From NCBI GenBank assembly GCA_035291645.1, contig DATDRQ010000017.1, positions 1-37,550 of the forward strand: a stretch of DNA of 37,550 nucleotides, given 5' to 3'. Numbering within the stretch: position 1 is the first letter of the stretch; every line of letters starts with the position of its first letter. Shown piece by piece: positions 7,179-15,800 of this stretch. The stretch comes from DATDRQ01 sp035291645. GTDB taxonomy: Bacteria > Chloroflexota > Anaerolineae > Anaerolineales > UBA4823. A model generated the notes under the pieces. The model was not told the DNA's origin and searched no databases. It saw nothing but the letters and a program-made list of their open reading frames with translations. The translations under genes and the position numbers were made by a program.

Positions 7179-7733
7179 TCAGCTGTTATCGTCGACCGCT
7201 TGCAGCAACCGCAAACGGCGAAATTCTTTAGATTCAGGCTTATTACCGGGAGTGGGAAGTTTTTCCTGGTGCCGGCGGATGAGCGCGGCAGCCTCAGGCG
7301 AGGACCCGGCAGCCGCCGCCAGCCCGGCCCCCCAGGCGGGGTGCTGCACGGCGACCACGAACGGTTTCCGCCAGCCGTAACCCTCTTGCGGGCTCTTCTC
7401 TGCGGCGCTACCCCAGCGCCGCAGACAGGCCGGACAAACGGTCTCAACCACTACGATCAAGACGCGCTCCCAGGGGCTTAAGGGAAATTGGCTCTTACCG
7501 GCATCGTGCAGCAAGGCCGCTGTGGATAAATCCGTATCGCACTCCCCGCCATCCTGCAACGCCCGCCAGACGCGCAGGCCGTGCGCCTGTTCGCCGGCTG
7601 GCATGCTCCGGAAAAGCGACAGCTGAGGCGGGGACAGCATGGGAGCAGCCATCTCTAGATCGTCGGGAAGAGGGGCGATGCGCAGCGCCTGCCAGAATTG
7701 TCTGGCCCGGTAGACCAGGCGCCCCGCATTCAT
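7179..7733 (-). CDS. HD-domain protein, putative metal-dependent phosphohydrolase
   Basis: A 184-residue cytoplasmic protein with the HD-domain metal ligand pattern: His51 (QAHGLRV), His76-Asp77 (ALLHDAGKS), His131 (VQHPAWGAG), His155 (IRRHQE) and Asp181 (LLQAVDD). Such domains hydrolyse nucleotides, cyclic nucleotides or other phosphates; the substrate here is unknown. The ATG at 7733 overlaps the protease stop codon as ATGA, which argues for translational coupling and fixes the start. A longer open frame runs upstream, but that part lies inside the protease gene in another frame. The pair Cys100/Cys103 (CPAC) is an extra, possibly metal-binding, feature. The tyrA-like gene follows nine bases later. 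Confidence 0.85.
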   Translation of the reverse strand: MNAGRLVYRARQFWQALRIAPLPDDLEMAAPMLSPPQLSLFRSMPAGEQAHGLRVWRALQDGGECDTDLSTAALLHDAGKSQFPLSPWERVLIVVVETVCPACLRRWGSAAEKSPQEGYGWRKPFVVAVQHPAWGAGLAAAAGSSPEAAALIRRHQEKLPTPGNKPESKEFRRLRLLQAVDDNS

Positions 7734-8383
7734 CCAATCAGTACGCCCAGCAAGGCTTGCATCGGCGGGCCCAGGACCATGCCCAGGAAGTTGAAGCCGA
7801 TGATCGGGCCGACGAACACGACCACCAGCAGCAGGATCGGGCCGTATGGGCGGATGTTGTCCATCACTCGCGCCAGCGAAGGTGGGGCCAGGTAGTACAG
7901 GATCTTCTCCCCGTCCAGGGGCGAGATGGGGATCAGGTTGAACAGGAAGAGCAAAAGGTTGATGTAAACGAACTCGAAGAGCAGGTAACCCAAAGAAGGC
8001 AACACCTGCCCGGATTGAACGAAGGCCGAGCCGGCGTTGACCAGCCCCAACTGGAACGGGATGGCGAACAGCACCGCCATCAGCAGATTGGAAGCCGGCC
8101 CGGCCAGCGAAACCCACATCGTCGCCGCAGAGGAACGCTTCTCCAGCGCATAGGGGTTGATCGGCACCGGCTTCGCCCAGCCGAACCCGGCCACGATCAG
8201 CATCAGCGAGCCCATCGGGTCCAGGTGGACGAGCGGGTTGAGGGTCAAACGCCCGTTCTGGCGCGGGGTCATGTCGCCGAAGCGGTCGGCCGTCAGGGCG
8301 TGGGCGAACTCGTGCACCGAAAACGCCACCAGCAAGACGATCACGCGGGCAATCAGGGTTGGTAAATCGAGGTTCATAAACAT
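7730..8383 (-). CDS. M50 (site-2 protease-type) membrane metallopeptidase
   Basis: A 217-residue polytopic membrane protein of the short, Rv2869/YwhC-like M50 group without a PDZ domain. The zinc site HEFAH is at 24-28 in the first membrane helix. The second motif near the C-terminus is LIPISPLDGEKIL, whose Asp completes the zinc site. Between them, NPLVHLDPMGSL and WAKPVPIN are typical of the group. Such enzymes cut membrane proteins within the bilayer, often to release regulators. I chose the ATG at 8383, with GGGAAGG ten bases upstream. The open frame extends further, but that part overlaps the divergent DUF951 gene and has no family similarity. First gene of the cluster with the HD and TyrA-like proteins. 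Confidence 0.92.
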   Translation of the reverse strand: MFMNLDLPTLIARVIVLLVAFSVHEFAHALTADRFGDMTPRQNGRLTLNPLVHLDPMGSLMLIVAGFGWAKPVPINPYALEKRSSAATMWVSLAGPASNLLMAVLFAIPFQLGLVNAGSAFVQSGQVLPSLGYLLFEFVYINLLLFLFNLIPISPLDGEKILYYLAPPSLARVMDNIRPYGPILLLVVVFVGPIIGFNFLGMVLGPPMQALLGVLIG

Positions 8384-8404
8384 GAATGTTGAGCCTTCCC
8401 AGCG

Positions 8405-8427
8405 ATTATACCACCCCGTGTTATAAT
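8405..8427. promoter_or_regulatory. Divergent -10 boxes between the M50 protease and the DUF951 gene
   Basis: On the minus strand TATAAT lies at 8410-8405; on the plus strand TATAAT lies at 8422-8427. The plus-strand box is 7 bases before the ATG at 8435, so transcription would begin at or next to the start codon and give a leaderless mRNA. No good -35 boxes are visible. Confidence 0.45.
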
Positions 8428-8434
8428 GCCCGCC

Positions 8435-8641
8435 ATGCTGCCCGACCTGCAATTGGGGGACCGAGTGCGCCTGCGCAAGCCCCACCCGTGCGGCAGCTAC
8501 GAGTGGCGGGTGATCCGGCTGGGGGCGGACATCGGGCTGGAGTGCCTGACCTGCGGGCGGCGCGTGCTGCTGGCTCGGCGCGAGCTGGCCCGCCGGCTGA
8601 AGGCGGTCCTGCCCAGACCGGATGACGGGTCGGCAGGTTGA
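8435..8641 (+). CDS. DUF951 family protein
   Basis: A 68-residue protein matching DUF951 over its whole length. The signature KPHPCGSYEWRVIRLGADIG (15-34) is followed by ECLTCGRRVLLARRELARRL. Cys19, Cys37 and Cys40 suggest a small zinc-ribbon-like or nucleic-acid-binding fold, but the function of the family is unknown to me. An in-frame ATG at 8426 lies within the -10 box, so the ATG at 8435 is preferred. There is no Shine-Dalgarno site, which fits a leaderless transcript. It diverges from the M50 protease and ends about 150 bases before a convergent lipoprotein gene. No repeat or terminator with a T-run is obvious in that gap. Confidence 0.88.
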   Translation: MLPDLQLGDRVRLRKPHPCGSYEWRVIRLGADIGLECLTCGRRVLLARRELARRLKAVLPRPDDGSAG

Positions 8642-8792
8642 TTCATCGTCATGTTGAACCACCTGCACGGGATCGTGAGGATTTTGGACACGGGTAGGGG
8701 AACGGGGGAATTTGGAATGACCATCATCTGTTCCGTTCGCCCCCGTGCCCCTTGTACCGCTATGTTAAAAAGTGCCTGCATCTTGGGTATCC

Positions 8793-9425
8793 CTAAGGGG
8801 CGGGGACAACCTGAAAAGGCCCGCAGGGCCAGATCCCGTGATATTTCCCCTGTCCTTCGACCACGATGTGATATTCCCCCTCGATTGAAAAATCGTACTG
8901 GCGGTAGCTGACCCTCTCATCGGCAGTCTCAAAATAATCCCAAGGCAGCAGCACGATATCTTTGGCTTGCGCATCGGTAGAACCGGGTGTACCGATGTCC
9001 TGCAGGATTTCCTGCCAGGTCTTGCCCGGGTAGTGTCTTGCGGGGAACAGATAGGCGCTCTCGCCGCTGTCGTTATATAAGACGATGACATGCTCGCCGG
9101 CGGGCAGCTCGGGGGATCCGGCAACTGTGCAGCCGGTAGAGTCGAAGGTAACTTCGATCGATGGCCCCTTCGCAATCAGGGTGCTCAGGATGTCGAGGGT
9201 TGGTTGAGGAGCAGGCGTCTGAGTGGCTTTCACGGCAGGAGTTGGGGAAGATGGTTCAGGAGTGAGGGAGGGGGGGATTGGCGTGGGAGGAAGCGTGGCC
9301 GGCGGGGCTGCCGCAGCTGGCTCTGTCAGGGTTTCCGGCAGGGTTGCGGGGGTGGCGCATGCCCCCAGAAGAATCAGGCCTATGACCAGAGCAGGGAGAG
9401 TTATTCTTGAGCTGATCGGGGAAAT
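8793..9425 (-). CDS. Putative lipoprotein, probable ATT start codon
   Basis: A predicted exported lipoprotein of 210 residues with no family I recognise. The signal peptide (ISPISSRITLPALVIGLIL) ends in a lipobox LLGAC, followed by a Pro/Thr/Ala/Ser-rich linker of about 60 residues and a compact C-terminal domain of about 130 residues containing two Cys. No ATG, GTG or TTG lies in frame just before the signal peptide. A textbook GGAGG site stands seven bases before an in-frame ATT at 9425, which I take as the start. The alternative ATG at 9527 would add 34 polar residues and would put a hairpin (9460-9504) inside the gene. The domain has many aromatic residues and a WPCGPF end. It sits downstream of another lipoprotein gene. 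Confidence 0.72.
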   Translation of the reverse strand: MSPISSRITLPALVIGLILLGACATPATLPETLTEPAAAAPPATLPPTPIPPSLTPEPSSPTPAVKATQTPAPQPTLDILSTLIAKGPSIEVTFDSTGCTVAGSPELPAGEHVIVLYNDSGESAYLFPARHYPGKTWQEILQDIGTPGSTDAQAKDIVLLPWDYFETADERVSYRQYDFSIEGEYHIVVEGQGKYHGIWPCGPFQVVPAP

Positions 9426-9459
9426 GCTTTCACCTCCAGAGAACGCGGAATCATTTCTG

Positions 9460-9504
9460 CGCCTGCGCCAGCGGCTATCGAATAGCTCATACCTGGCGCA
9501 GGCG
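9460..9504. other. Hairpin with long loop between two lipoprotein genes
   Basis: Perfect 12-bp arms CGCCTGCGCCAG (9460-9471) and CTGGCGCAGGCG (9493-9504) enclose 21 bases. It follows the 9560-10069 gene and precedes the ATT-start lipoprotein. There is no T-run, so it may be a processing or attenuation hairpin. Confidence 0.5.
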
Positions 9505-9559
9505 GCAACAACGATTTCGTGGCGCAACGCGGATGAAGATGCCGGCTGGGTAAATTCGC

Positions 9560-10069
9560 TTACGGTGCGCTGAATATAAAGGTGCTCGTTTCCTCAAAGG
9601 GATCGCTGTCCACGACACCCTTGTCGCGAGTAGTGATTTCACCCGGCTCGGAGGCAACTAGCACCACATTCCAGGCGCGCATGGGCCCTGCACGCGGATG
9701 CATTAAATCGATCGGGCCGAAGGCCTCCAGGTCGACGGGGCGATCGTCGATCCACATCTCATAGATTTGATCTGACCACAAAGAATCTAGTTTCCCACTG
9801 AGGGTTTCATCATATACACCCATCGAGACATTGACCGGCGCGCCTACTTCCGATTTACAGGCATAATTCTCTCCGCTGCCCTGTTTGACGCAATCCAGGT
9901 CCCAGACGAAGGTCGCCTCCCCGGGCTCCGCGGTGGTAATCACGAAATCGCCGATTTTGTCCCCGGGTTGGATTGGGTCGTCTTTTGATAGTAGATCGGA
10001 GGCCGCGGAACAGGCAGCCAGCAGCAGGGCGAAAAGAACTAAAAAGATCAATCCAGCCTTATGTTTCAT
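9560..10069 (-). CDS. Putative lipoprotein of unknown function
   Basis: A 169-residue exported lipoprotein. The signal peptide (MKHKAGLIFLVLFALLLAAC) ends with Cys20 in the lipobox. The mature part has no repeats or membrane segment and holds two Cys (in DLDCVKQG and YACKSE) that could form one disulfide. The sequence suggests a beta-rich domain (GDKIGDFVITTAEPGEATFV) that may bind a ligand, but I do not recognise a family. The start ATG has a clear site, GAGGAG, six bases upstream. It is followed by another lipoprotein gene 134 bases away and preceded by a SnoaL-like gene, all on the same strand. The three may be one loosely spaced unit. Confidence 0.8.
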   Translation of the reverse strand: MKHKAGLIFLVLFALLLAACSAASDLLSKDDPIQPGDKIGDFVITTAEPGEATFVWDLDCVKQGSGENYACKSEVGAPVNVSMGVYDETLSGKLDSLWSDQIYEMWIDDRPVDLEAFGPIDLMHPRAGPMRAWNVVLVASEPGEITTRDKGVVDSDPFEETSTFIFSAP

Positions 10070-10184
10070 GTTTCTCCTCAGTTCGGTGGGACTACCCTTT
10101 GGAGAGGGTCTTCAGAGCCTGCGGGTGCCTCTATAACCGGCAGGCTCCGGTTCCATGTACTCTGCCATGAGTGAGTTATGGACC

Positions 10185-10613
10185 TTACGCCATGGCTGGG
10201 ATCACGCCCAGTTGCTGCAGCAGGCCGAGATAGTCGCCGAACTCCCACGTCTCGACAAGCCGGCCGGCGCGGAAATGATAGATCGAACAGCCGGAGAACT
10301 CGACCAGCTTCCCGGTGGGCGGGATGCCCAGGGCGGGGGTCAGGCCGGTGTGGCGGGCTTGCCAGGTCCAGTGCGCAGCCGCGGTCTCCCCCTCCACGAT
10401 GATCTCGTCGACGGTACAGCGGATGTCCGAGAACGCAGTTAGGCTGGCTTCGTCGGCCTGGCGGTTGGCTTGCTTGCCTTCCACGGATGGGAAAGGCGGC
10501 CGGTGGAATACGAATCCTTCGTCGACTATGCGGTAGTATTCGTCTACGTCGCGCTTGTGCCAGAAGTCGTCAATGCCTTTCAGCAGGGTAGATTTGATCT
10601 CCTCGGGTGTCAT
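10185..10613 (-). CDS. SnoaL-like/ester cyclase-type NTF2-fold protein
   Basis: A 142-residue single-domain protein with the SnoaL-type NTF2-like pattern: an N-terminal helical part (IDDFWHKRDVDEYYRIVDEG), then beta strands with the conserved core (GETAAAHWTWQARHTG, GIPPTGKLVEFSGCSIYHFR, GRLVETWEFGDYLGLLQQLG). Family members include polyketide cyclases and many small-molecule isomerases or hydrolases; the substrate cannot be predicted. The protein is probably cytoplasmic, as it lacks a signal peptide. The ribosome site AAGGTGA is seven bases before the ATG. A perfect hairpin (10640-10671) lies between it and the beta-propeller gene upstream, so it may have its own promoter or depend on read-through. 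Confidence 0.85.
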   Translation of the reverse strand: MTPEEIKSTLLKGIDDFWHKRDVDEYYRIVDEGFVFHRPPFPSVEGKQANRQADEASLTAFSDIRCTVDEIIVEGETAAAHWTWQARHTGLTPALGIPPTGKLVEFSGCSIYHFRAGRLVETWEFGDYLGLLQQLGVIPAMA

Positions 10614-10639
10614 TTCGATTCACCTTTTCGAAGTACTAA

Positions 10640-10671
10640 CCTCCCGCAGGCTTGTTCCAACCTGCGGGAGG
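10640..10671 (-). terminator. Hairpin after the beta-propeller gene
   Basis: Perfect 11-bp arms CCTCCCGCAGG (10640-10650) and CCTGCGGGAGG (10661-10671) with a 10-base loop lie 13 bases after the stop at 10684. There is no T-run, so it may be a weak terminator or an mRNA-stabilising end. Confidence 0.6.
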
Positions 10672-10683
10672 CGATTAAGAGGA

Positions 10684-12408
10684 TTATTGGTCAATGCGGT
10701 AGAGGATATTCGCCTTATCGCCGGTGACGTAGATCGCACCGGACGGGCCGGCGGCGATGCCGTTGAACACCAGGAACGGCGGCATACCGGGCAGGGGAGG
10801 CAGGCCCAGTTGCAGCCCCTCGGCGAAGGGGGTAACCTGGCCTGTCGCCGGGTCGATCTTTGATACCCGCCCGGCGCCGCCTTCGACCACCAGCAGGTTG
10901 CCATCCGGGCCAACCGCCAGCCCTTCAGGGAAGTTCAGCCCCATGGCCACTGGGATGAAGACCGGGCTGCCATCGGAAATGAGCTGGAAAACACCCCCGA
11001 TCGCCCAATCGGCCACCCACAGATCACCGCCGCTGGCTGCCAGCCCGAGGGGAACGGCCAGTTCCGCCAGCACCTGCCGGTCGCCCGGTCCTGAACTGCG
11101 CACCACCATGCCCGTGCCCAGCTCGGAGACGACCAGGTCGCCCTGGAAGCGGATGGCGTTGGTCGGGGCGGCGAAATCGTAGCGGGAGGCAAGCACCTGC
11201 ATATCGACAGGGTCATAGACCTGGACAGCGTTGTCCATCCAGGAGCTGACCAGCAGGTTTTCCCCATCCGCTGCAACGGTCTGCGGTGCCCCCAGGGCGT
11301 GGCGCTCGACGGACATACGCTGGCCGGTCTGCCCGTTGAACTCGCGCAGCGTCCAGAAATCGGCGACGAACACCCGTTCGTGACCTTGCGGGTCTGGCAG
11401 CACTGCCACGCCTCCTGGGGCGATCATGCCACCCGGGCTGACCGGGCGGCCCTTGCCGTTGGGCAGCACCTCGACAATCGAGCCTTGCTCGGCATGAGAC
11501 ACGAACAGCCGGCCGCGGCTGTCGAAGGCCAGGTTGTCCAGCCCAGGGGTTAACCGGGCGATGACCCGCTGCTCTCCGCTTTGTAGATCCAGCCGCACCA
11601 CTTCACCCGTGCCCTGGACATTCAGATACAGCCTGCCGCGGGCATCGAACTTGACCGCGACCGGGAGGGCAAAACCGGCTGCCACATCCCACAGCTCGCC
11701 GCTGTCCACGTCGATCATCACCACTTTGCCCTGGGTGTAGATCGGGCCGTACAGGTAGCCGTCCGGGCCGAAGTCAAAGGCATTGAGGAAGCCGAGGTTT
11801 TCCAGGATCAGGCGTGGTGGCGTGACCCCATCCAGGTAGACTTCGTACAAGCCATCCCCCAGGAAATCCAGTCCGACAAACAGGCGCCCGTCATCCGAAA
11901 AAGTGATCGGGTTGGCGCCAGGCGGGAGCTGCGCCACCAGGCTCTGGGTTCCATCCGGAGCCCGCTTGCCAACCATGCCCGTGCTGATCGAGGTCCAGTA
12001 GAGCGAGCCATCCGGGCCAAAGGTCAGGTCATCGGGCCCATCCATGCCAAACTGCAGGGTGATATGCGACAAGATGCGTCCGCTGTCAGGGTCCATCACT
12101 TCGATCCCGCCGCCCAAGAAACTGGCGACGTAGAGATTGCCGTCCGGGCCGAAGTAGACGCCGTTTGCTCCGTGGAGGGGGGCGCCCCTGGCTAACCTGC
12201 GGATGATCACGGGATCGGTGGTGCCGTTCCCCAATCGGGTGGCCCCAGAGGACTGATTGGAAATGCTTGGGACGAAGGCGTGGTGTTGTTCCAGCGTGCC
12301 TGGACTGTTTTCCTCTGCCTGTGCGCCGCCAGCCAGCGCCAACATGCTCACCAGCAGGACGGCAAAAACTACCCGGCTGGCCGGTTTGAGAATTCGGTTC
12401 TTGTTCAT
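10684..12408 (-). CDS. Secreted SMP-30/NHL-type beta-propeller protein
   Basis: A 574-residue protein with a Sec signal peptide (NRILKPASRVVFAVLLVS, then a cleavage region at AGGAQA), so it acts outside the cytoplasmic membrane. The rest is made of about ten repeats of roughly 45 residues, each with a GPDG(N/S)LY or DARGRLY type turn (for example GPDGNLYVASF near 87, GPDGSLYWTS near 131, GPDGYLYGP near 214, DSRGRLFVSH near 297). This is the pattern of six-bladed SMP-30/gluconolactonase or NHL propellers, possibly two in tandem. Whether it is a lactonase, a binding protein or a scaffold cannot be told. The start ATG has AAAAGGACC upstream. It stands first in its segment, after a TTATAAAAT region near 12460. 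Confidence 0.85.
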   Translation of the reverse strand: MNKNRILKPASRVVFAVLLVSMLALAGGAQAEENSPGTLEQHHAFVPSISNQSSGATRLGNGTTDPVIIRRLARGAPLHGANGVYFGPDGNLYVASFLGGGIEVMDPDSGRILSHITLQFGMDGPDDLTFGPDGSLYWTSISTGMVGKRAPDGTQSLVAQLPPGANPITFSDDGRLFVGLDFLGDGLYEVYLDGVTPPRLILENLGFLNAFDFGPDGYLYGPIYTQGKVVMIDVDSGELWDVAAGFALPVAVKFDARGRLYLNVQGTGEVVRLDLQSGEQRVIARLTPGLDNLAFDSRGRLFVSHAEQGSIVEVLPNGKGRPVSPGGMIAPGGVAVLPDPQGHERVFVADFWTLREFNGQTGQRMSVERHALGAPQTVAADGENLLVSSWMDNAVQVYDPVDMQVLASRYDFAAPTNAIRFQGDLVVSELGTGMVVRSSGPGDRQVLAELAVPLGLAASGGDLWVADWAIGGVFQLISDGSPVFIPVAMGLNFPEGLAVGPDGNLLVVEGGAGRVSKIDPATGQVTPFAEGLQLGLPPLPGMPPFLVFNGIAAGPSGAIYVTGDKANILYRIDQ

Positions 12409-12475
12409 AATAGGGTCCTTTTTTTAATATTTTCGCAAATCGATTGGGGTTTATCCATTTTATAACCACATTTTT

Positions 12476-12775
12476 TCATCGCCCCTCCTTATAAATCTCC
12501 TGGGTCTCGTGAAGCTGGCGCAGGGAGTCACTTAGAAAAGACTCCAACTCCCCCAATGTGGAAAAGATCCAATGACCACCGCTTTGGATGTGCTCCACTT
12601 CGCTGCGCCAGCTGCTTGGCGGATCGCCGGCCTCACTTTCGTCCTCCCGCCACAGGCGAACGATCAGGGATACGTATTCTTCAGAAGCGCGCAGCCAGGG
12701 AAGGGTAAGGCGTTGGGAAGGCAGCTCTCCAGAACTGCCCGGTCTGGCAGGCTCCTGCGAATGGTTGAGGTCCAA
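12476..12775 (-). CDS. Small conserved-looking protein of unknown function (TTG start)
   Basis: A 99-residue protein. Its conserved-looking core is YVSLIVRLWREDE, WRSEVEHIQSGGHWIFSTLG and ELESFLSDSLRQL. I recall the combination (V)RLWRE plus (E)VEHIQSG plus a final helix as a recurring small-protein type in Chloroflexota genomes, but it has no function known to me. No signal peptide is present. I place the start at TTG 12775, which has GGGAG six bases upstream. The longer open frame to GTG 12847 would be translated through the SARP-gene terminator (12798-12830) and is rejected. It sits between the SARP-type activator and the beta-propeller gene, with only 67 bases to the latter's start. Confidence 0.7.
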   Translation of the reverse strand: MDLNHSQEPARPGSSGELPSQRLTLPWLRASEEYVSLIVRLWREDESEAGDPPSSWRSEVEHIQSGGHWIFSTLGELESFLSDSLRQLHETQEIYKEGR

Positions 12776-12797
12776 TGAATTCTCCCGTGGCCGGAAC

Positions 12798-12830
12798 AAA
12801 AAAACTGCTGCCAACTCTTGACAGCAGTTT
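12798..12830 (-). terminator. Rho-independent terminator after the SARP regulator gene
   Basis: On the minus strand an 11-bp stem (arms 12830-12820 and 12812-12802, with one G-U pair) and a 7-base loop are followed by a run of seven T. This is the clearest intrinsic terminator in the window. Confidence 0.85.
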
Positions 12831-12840
12831 AAACAATCTC

Positions 12841-12873
12841 TGTTCACAAATTACCCACAAATTGTTCACAAAT
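12841..12873. repeat. Three 11-bp direct repeats, possible SARP operator
   Basis: Forward strand: TGTTCACAAAT (12841-12851), TACCCACAAAT (12852-12862), TGTTCACAAAT (12863-12873). The heptamer CACAAAT recurs exactly every 11 bp. SARP-type activators are known to bind heptamer direct repeats spaced 11 bp, and the SARP gene ends one base away. The function is inferred. Confidence 0.5.
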
Positions 12874-15800
12874 TCACAAAACATACTCCTTGTCGAGCCG
12901 GGTCAGGAGTTGTTGCGCCCGGTGGATATCCGGCGTGCGCTGGTGCTGCCTGGCGAGTTCAAGCGCCGTTAGGGCGTGCGTCACGGCTTGCTGGCGATCT
13001 CCCTGGCTGGCAAAGACCTCTGCCAGGCCAGCATGCAGCCAGCTCTGCTCGGTGAGGGAACCAATCTTTTCGGACAGAATGAGCGCGTCCTGCAGGTGTT
13101 GGCCAGCGCTGGGGTACTTTCCCTCATGGGCAAAGATCCAGCCCAGGTGGCCCTGGCAAAGGATCTCCTGGGTGTGGTCGGCGATCTTTTGTGCGATCGA
13201 GAAACTCTCCTCCAGCAAAGATTTCGCCTGCTGATCCTCCCCCAAAGCCGCGGCGGCCGCACCCATGTCCCCCAGCGGGATTCTGCGTTCATATTGCAGT
13301 CCCTTCTGCTCGCAAACCTCCAGCGCCTGACAGGCCAGGCGCATCGCCCGTCCGGCATCCTGCCACCTATAGAATAATGTAGACAGGTTGCCCAGCGTAT
13401 GAATCGTATAAACCGGATCCTGGATTTGGGTAAAAATCCCTAAAGCCTGTTCCAGGGCTGCCTGCGCCTGATCGTAATCACCGGTCTCACGGGCAGTCAT
13501 GCCAATCTCGCGCAGGCAGACGGCTTGCAGGAAGAGATCACCGGCTTCCTGGCTAAGCTGCACCCCTTTCTCGGCGGCGAATTGAGCGGCCTCGTACCGG
13601 CAAAACCAGCGATGGTTGTAGGCTTCCTGCCAATGTAGATGGGCCAGGGCGCGCGGGTCGCCCAGGGCCTGGGCCAGGCGGGCTACTTCTTCCAGGTCGT
13701 CCGTGTAAGCCTGCATCTCGCCCAACAAGCGCAAAGCCCAACCACGTTCGTAAAGAACCTGGATGCGCAATCGCCGGTTGGCTGCCAGGGCATCCGCACC
13801 TTGAAGCGTGTTGGCTGCAAGGCCCAACAAGGCCAAGGCCCGGTCGAAACAACAGCGAGCTTCCACGTGGGCGAAGATGGCGCGGGCGGCCTGCCCAGCC
13901 TTGAGCACATAGCCAGCAGCCTTGCCTGGCTCACCGGCCTGTTCGAAATGCCAGGCTAATAAAGAGGATTTGCCGGGCTGTAATTTTTCCAGAGCCTCCC
14001 CGGCGCGACGGTGCAACCTCCGGAGCCGCCAGAGACCCAGACCAGCATATACGGCTTCTCGAACGATGGCATGGCAGAACTGGTAACCGGCCCCCTTTTC
14101 AATCAGGAACTGGCGGGCGACCAGCTCGTCCAGGCCGTCCAGGCTTTCCATTTCTCCTCTTCCGGCGGTCATAAGAATGGATTCGAAATCAAAAACCTGC
14201 CCAAGAACCGCACCGGCTTCCAGCACCTGGCGGGCGCTTGGATGCAGTTTATCCAGGCGGGAATTAACCGCCTGGCAAACTGAAGCAGGGATCGGAAAAA
14301 TTTCCAGGTTGGATTGGAGATCTGAAGATGGTGAAGATTCAAGGACCGCCCGCAGGGTCTCTAAAATGAAGAACGGATTGCCGCCAGTTGCCTTGCGCAA
14401 ACGATCGGCCAGACCCAGGTCGACCGGCATGGCATCACTTAGAAAACAGATCAGACGCCAAACATCTTCATCACCCAGGGCCGGGAGCGGCAGTTCAAGA
14501 AAATCTGCCTGGTGGGCCAGAATTTGACGCAGCCCGGCGAGGACATCGCTGTCTTCACGCCGGTAGCTGCCAAGGATGAGCACGCGCTGCCCTCTAAGGC
14601 GGCGTCCAAAATAAGCCAGCCAATCCAGGGTGGTGGAATCGGCCCACTGCAGGTCATCCAGGCAAAGCAGCACCGTATAGCCACCTTCGCTGAGGGAGAA
14701 AATGATGCGGCACAATGCTTCAAATAGACGGGCACGGGCTTCGCCGGCCTCCAGGGGAGCAGGAGGTTGAGGGAGCTGGATCAACGCAGCCAGCTCTGGC
14801 AGCAAGCGCGCAGCCTCAGCCAGCCATGAACCAGGAACCCGGGCAAGGACTTCAGGCGTGCTTAACAGCGGCCGCAGGGCTTCTACGAGAGGCTGGTATG
14901 GCATACCACAACTTTCGGGCGATGCGGACCCGATAACGACCCGCATCCGTAAGCGCTGACGTCCGGTAAATTCCTGCATCAAGCGAGATTTGCCGATACC
15001 CGCCTCCCCACTGATCAGTACAACGCATCCATTCCCGGCACGAGTGCGGGTCAGGCACCCGGTCAGCTGCTGTAAAATTTCCTGGCGCCCGACGAATGGG
15101 ACCTGCAAACCGGGGGTGATCGTCCAGACCGGCAGACTGGAAGGCGTTTCCACTGGCTGTGACCTTGGATCTAAAATGGCCTGGTAGGCTGCAAAGGTCT
15201 CCGGTGCAGGCCTGACACCGAGCTCGCGTTCGAGAGCCGCGCAGCACTGCTCGTACTGGCGCAGTGCTGCGCTCCGGTCACCGAGCGCAGCGTAGAGCTC
15301 GATCAAGCGGCAGTGGACAGACTCTGCCAGATCGTTATGGAGCAGATACTCTCGGGCATATTCGATAGACTGCGAGATATCGCCTTGAGCGGCTGTTTCA
15401 TCGATTAGCACTTCCAGGGCTTTTAAGAAATGTTGATCCCAACTTTCTACCTCCAGGCTTGCCCACCCGGCGAACTCGGTATTGCCAGGTAGCGTGAACC
15501 CGTTCAAGAAAGATCCTCGGTAGAGTTCTACGGCTGCTTGAAGATCTTTGAGCCGGTGAGTGAGCTTCCAGGCCTCCCACAACAACTCAAAAGCCTGGGT
15601 ATCGACCCAGATTCGAGCAGGTTCGAGCTGAATATGGGTTTCATCGATCAGGAGAAGGCCCGGATCAGGTAGATTACGAGACAGGTAAACGAGTAAACGG
15701 CTTAGATTTCGCCGGGCGGTACTCTCCGGCAGGTCCCCCCAAAAGAGACAGCCCAGGTGGCTGCGGCTCAGTGGTCTGGTTTCAACCGCCAAGCGATACA

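Noticed and set aside
7734..8117. Long N-terminal extension of the HD-domain frame
   Set aside because: It lies inside the M50 protease gene in another frame and has no family similarity; the ATGA overlap at 7730-7733 gives the real start.
8384..8668. N-terminal extension of the M50 protease frame
   Set aside because: It overlaps the divergent DUF951 gene, has atypical composition, and the ribosome site GGGAAGG serves the ATG at 8383.
12776..12847. GTG start for the small protein at 12847
   Set aside because: Translation would run through the SARP-gene terminator, and no ribosome site is present. TTG 12775 has GGGAG upstream.
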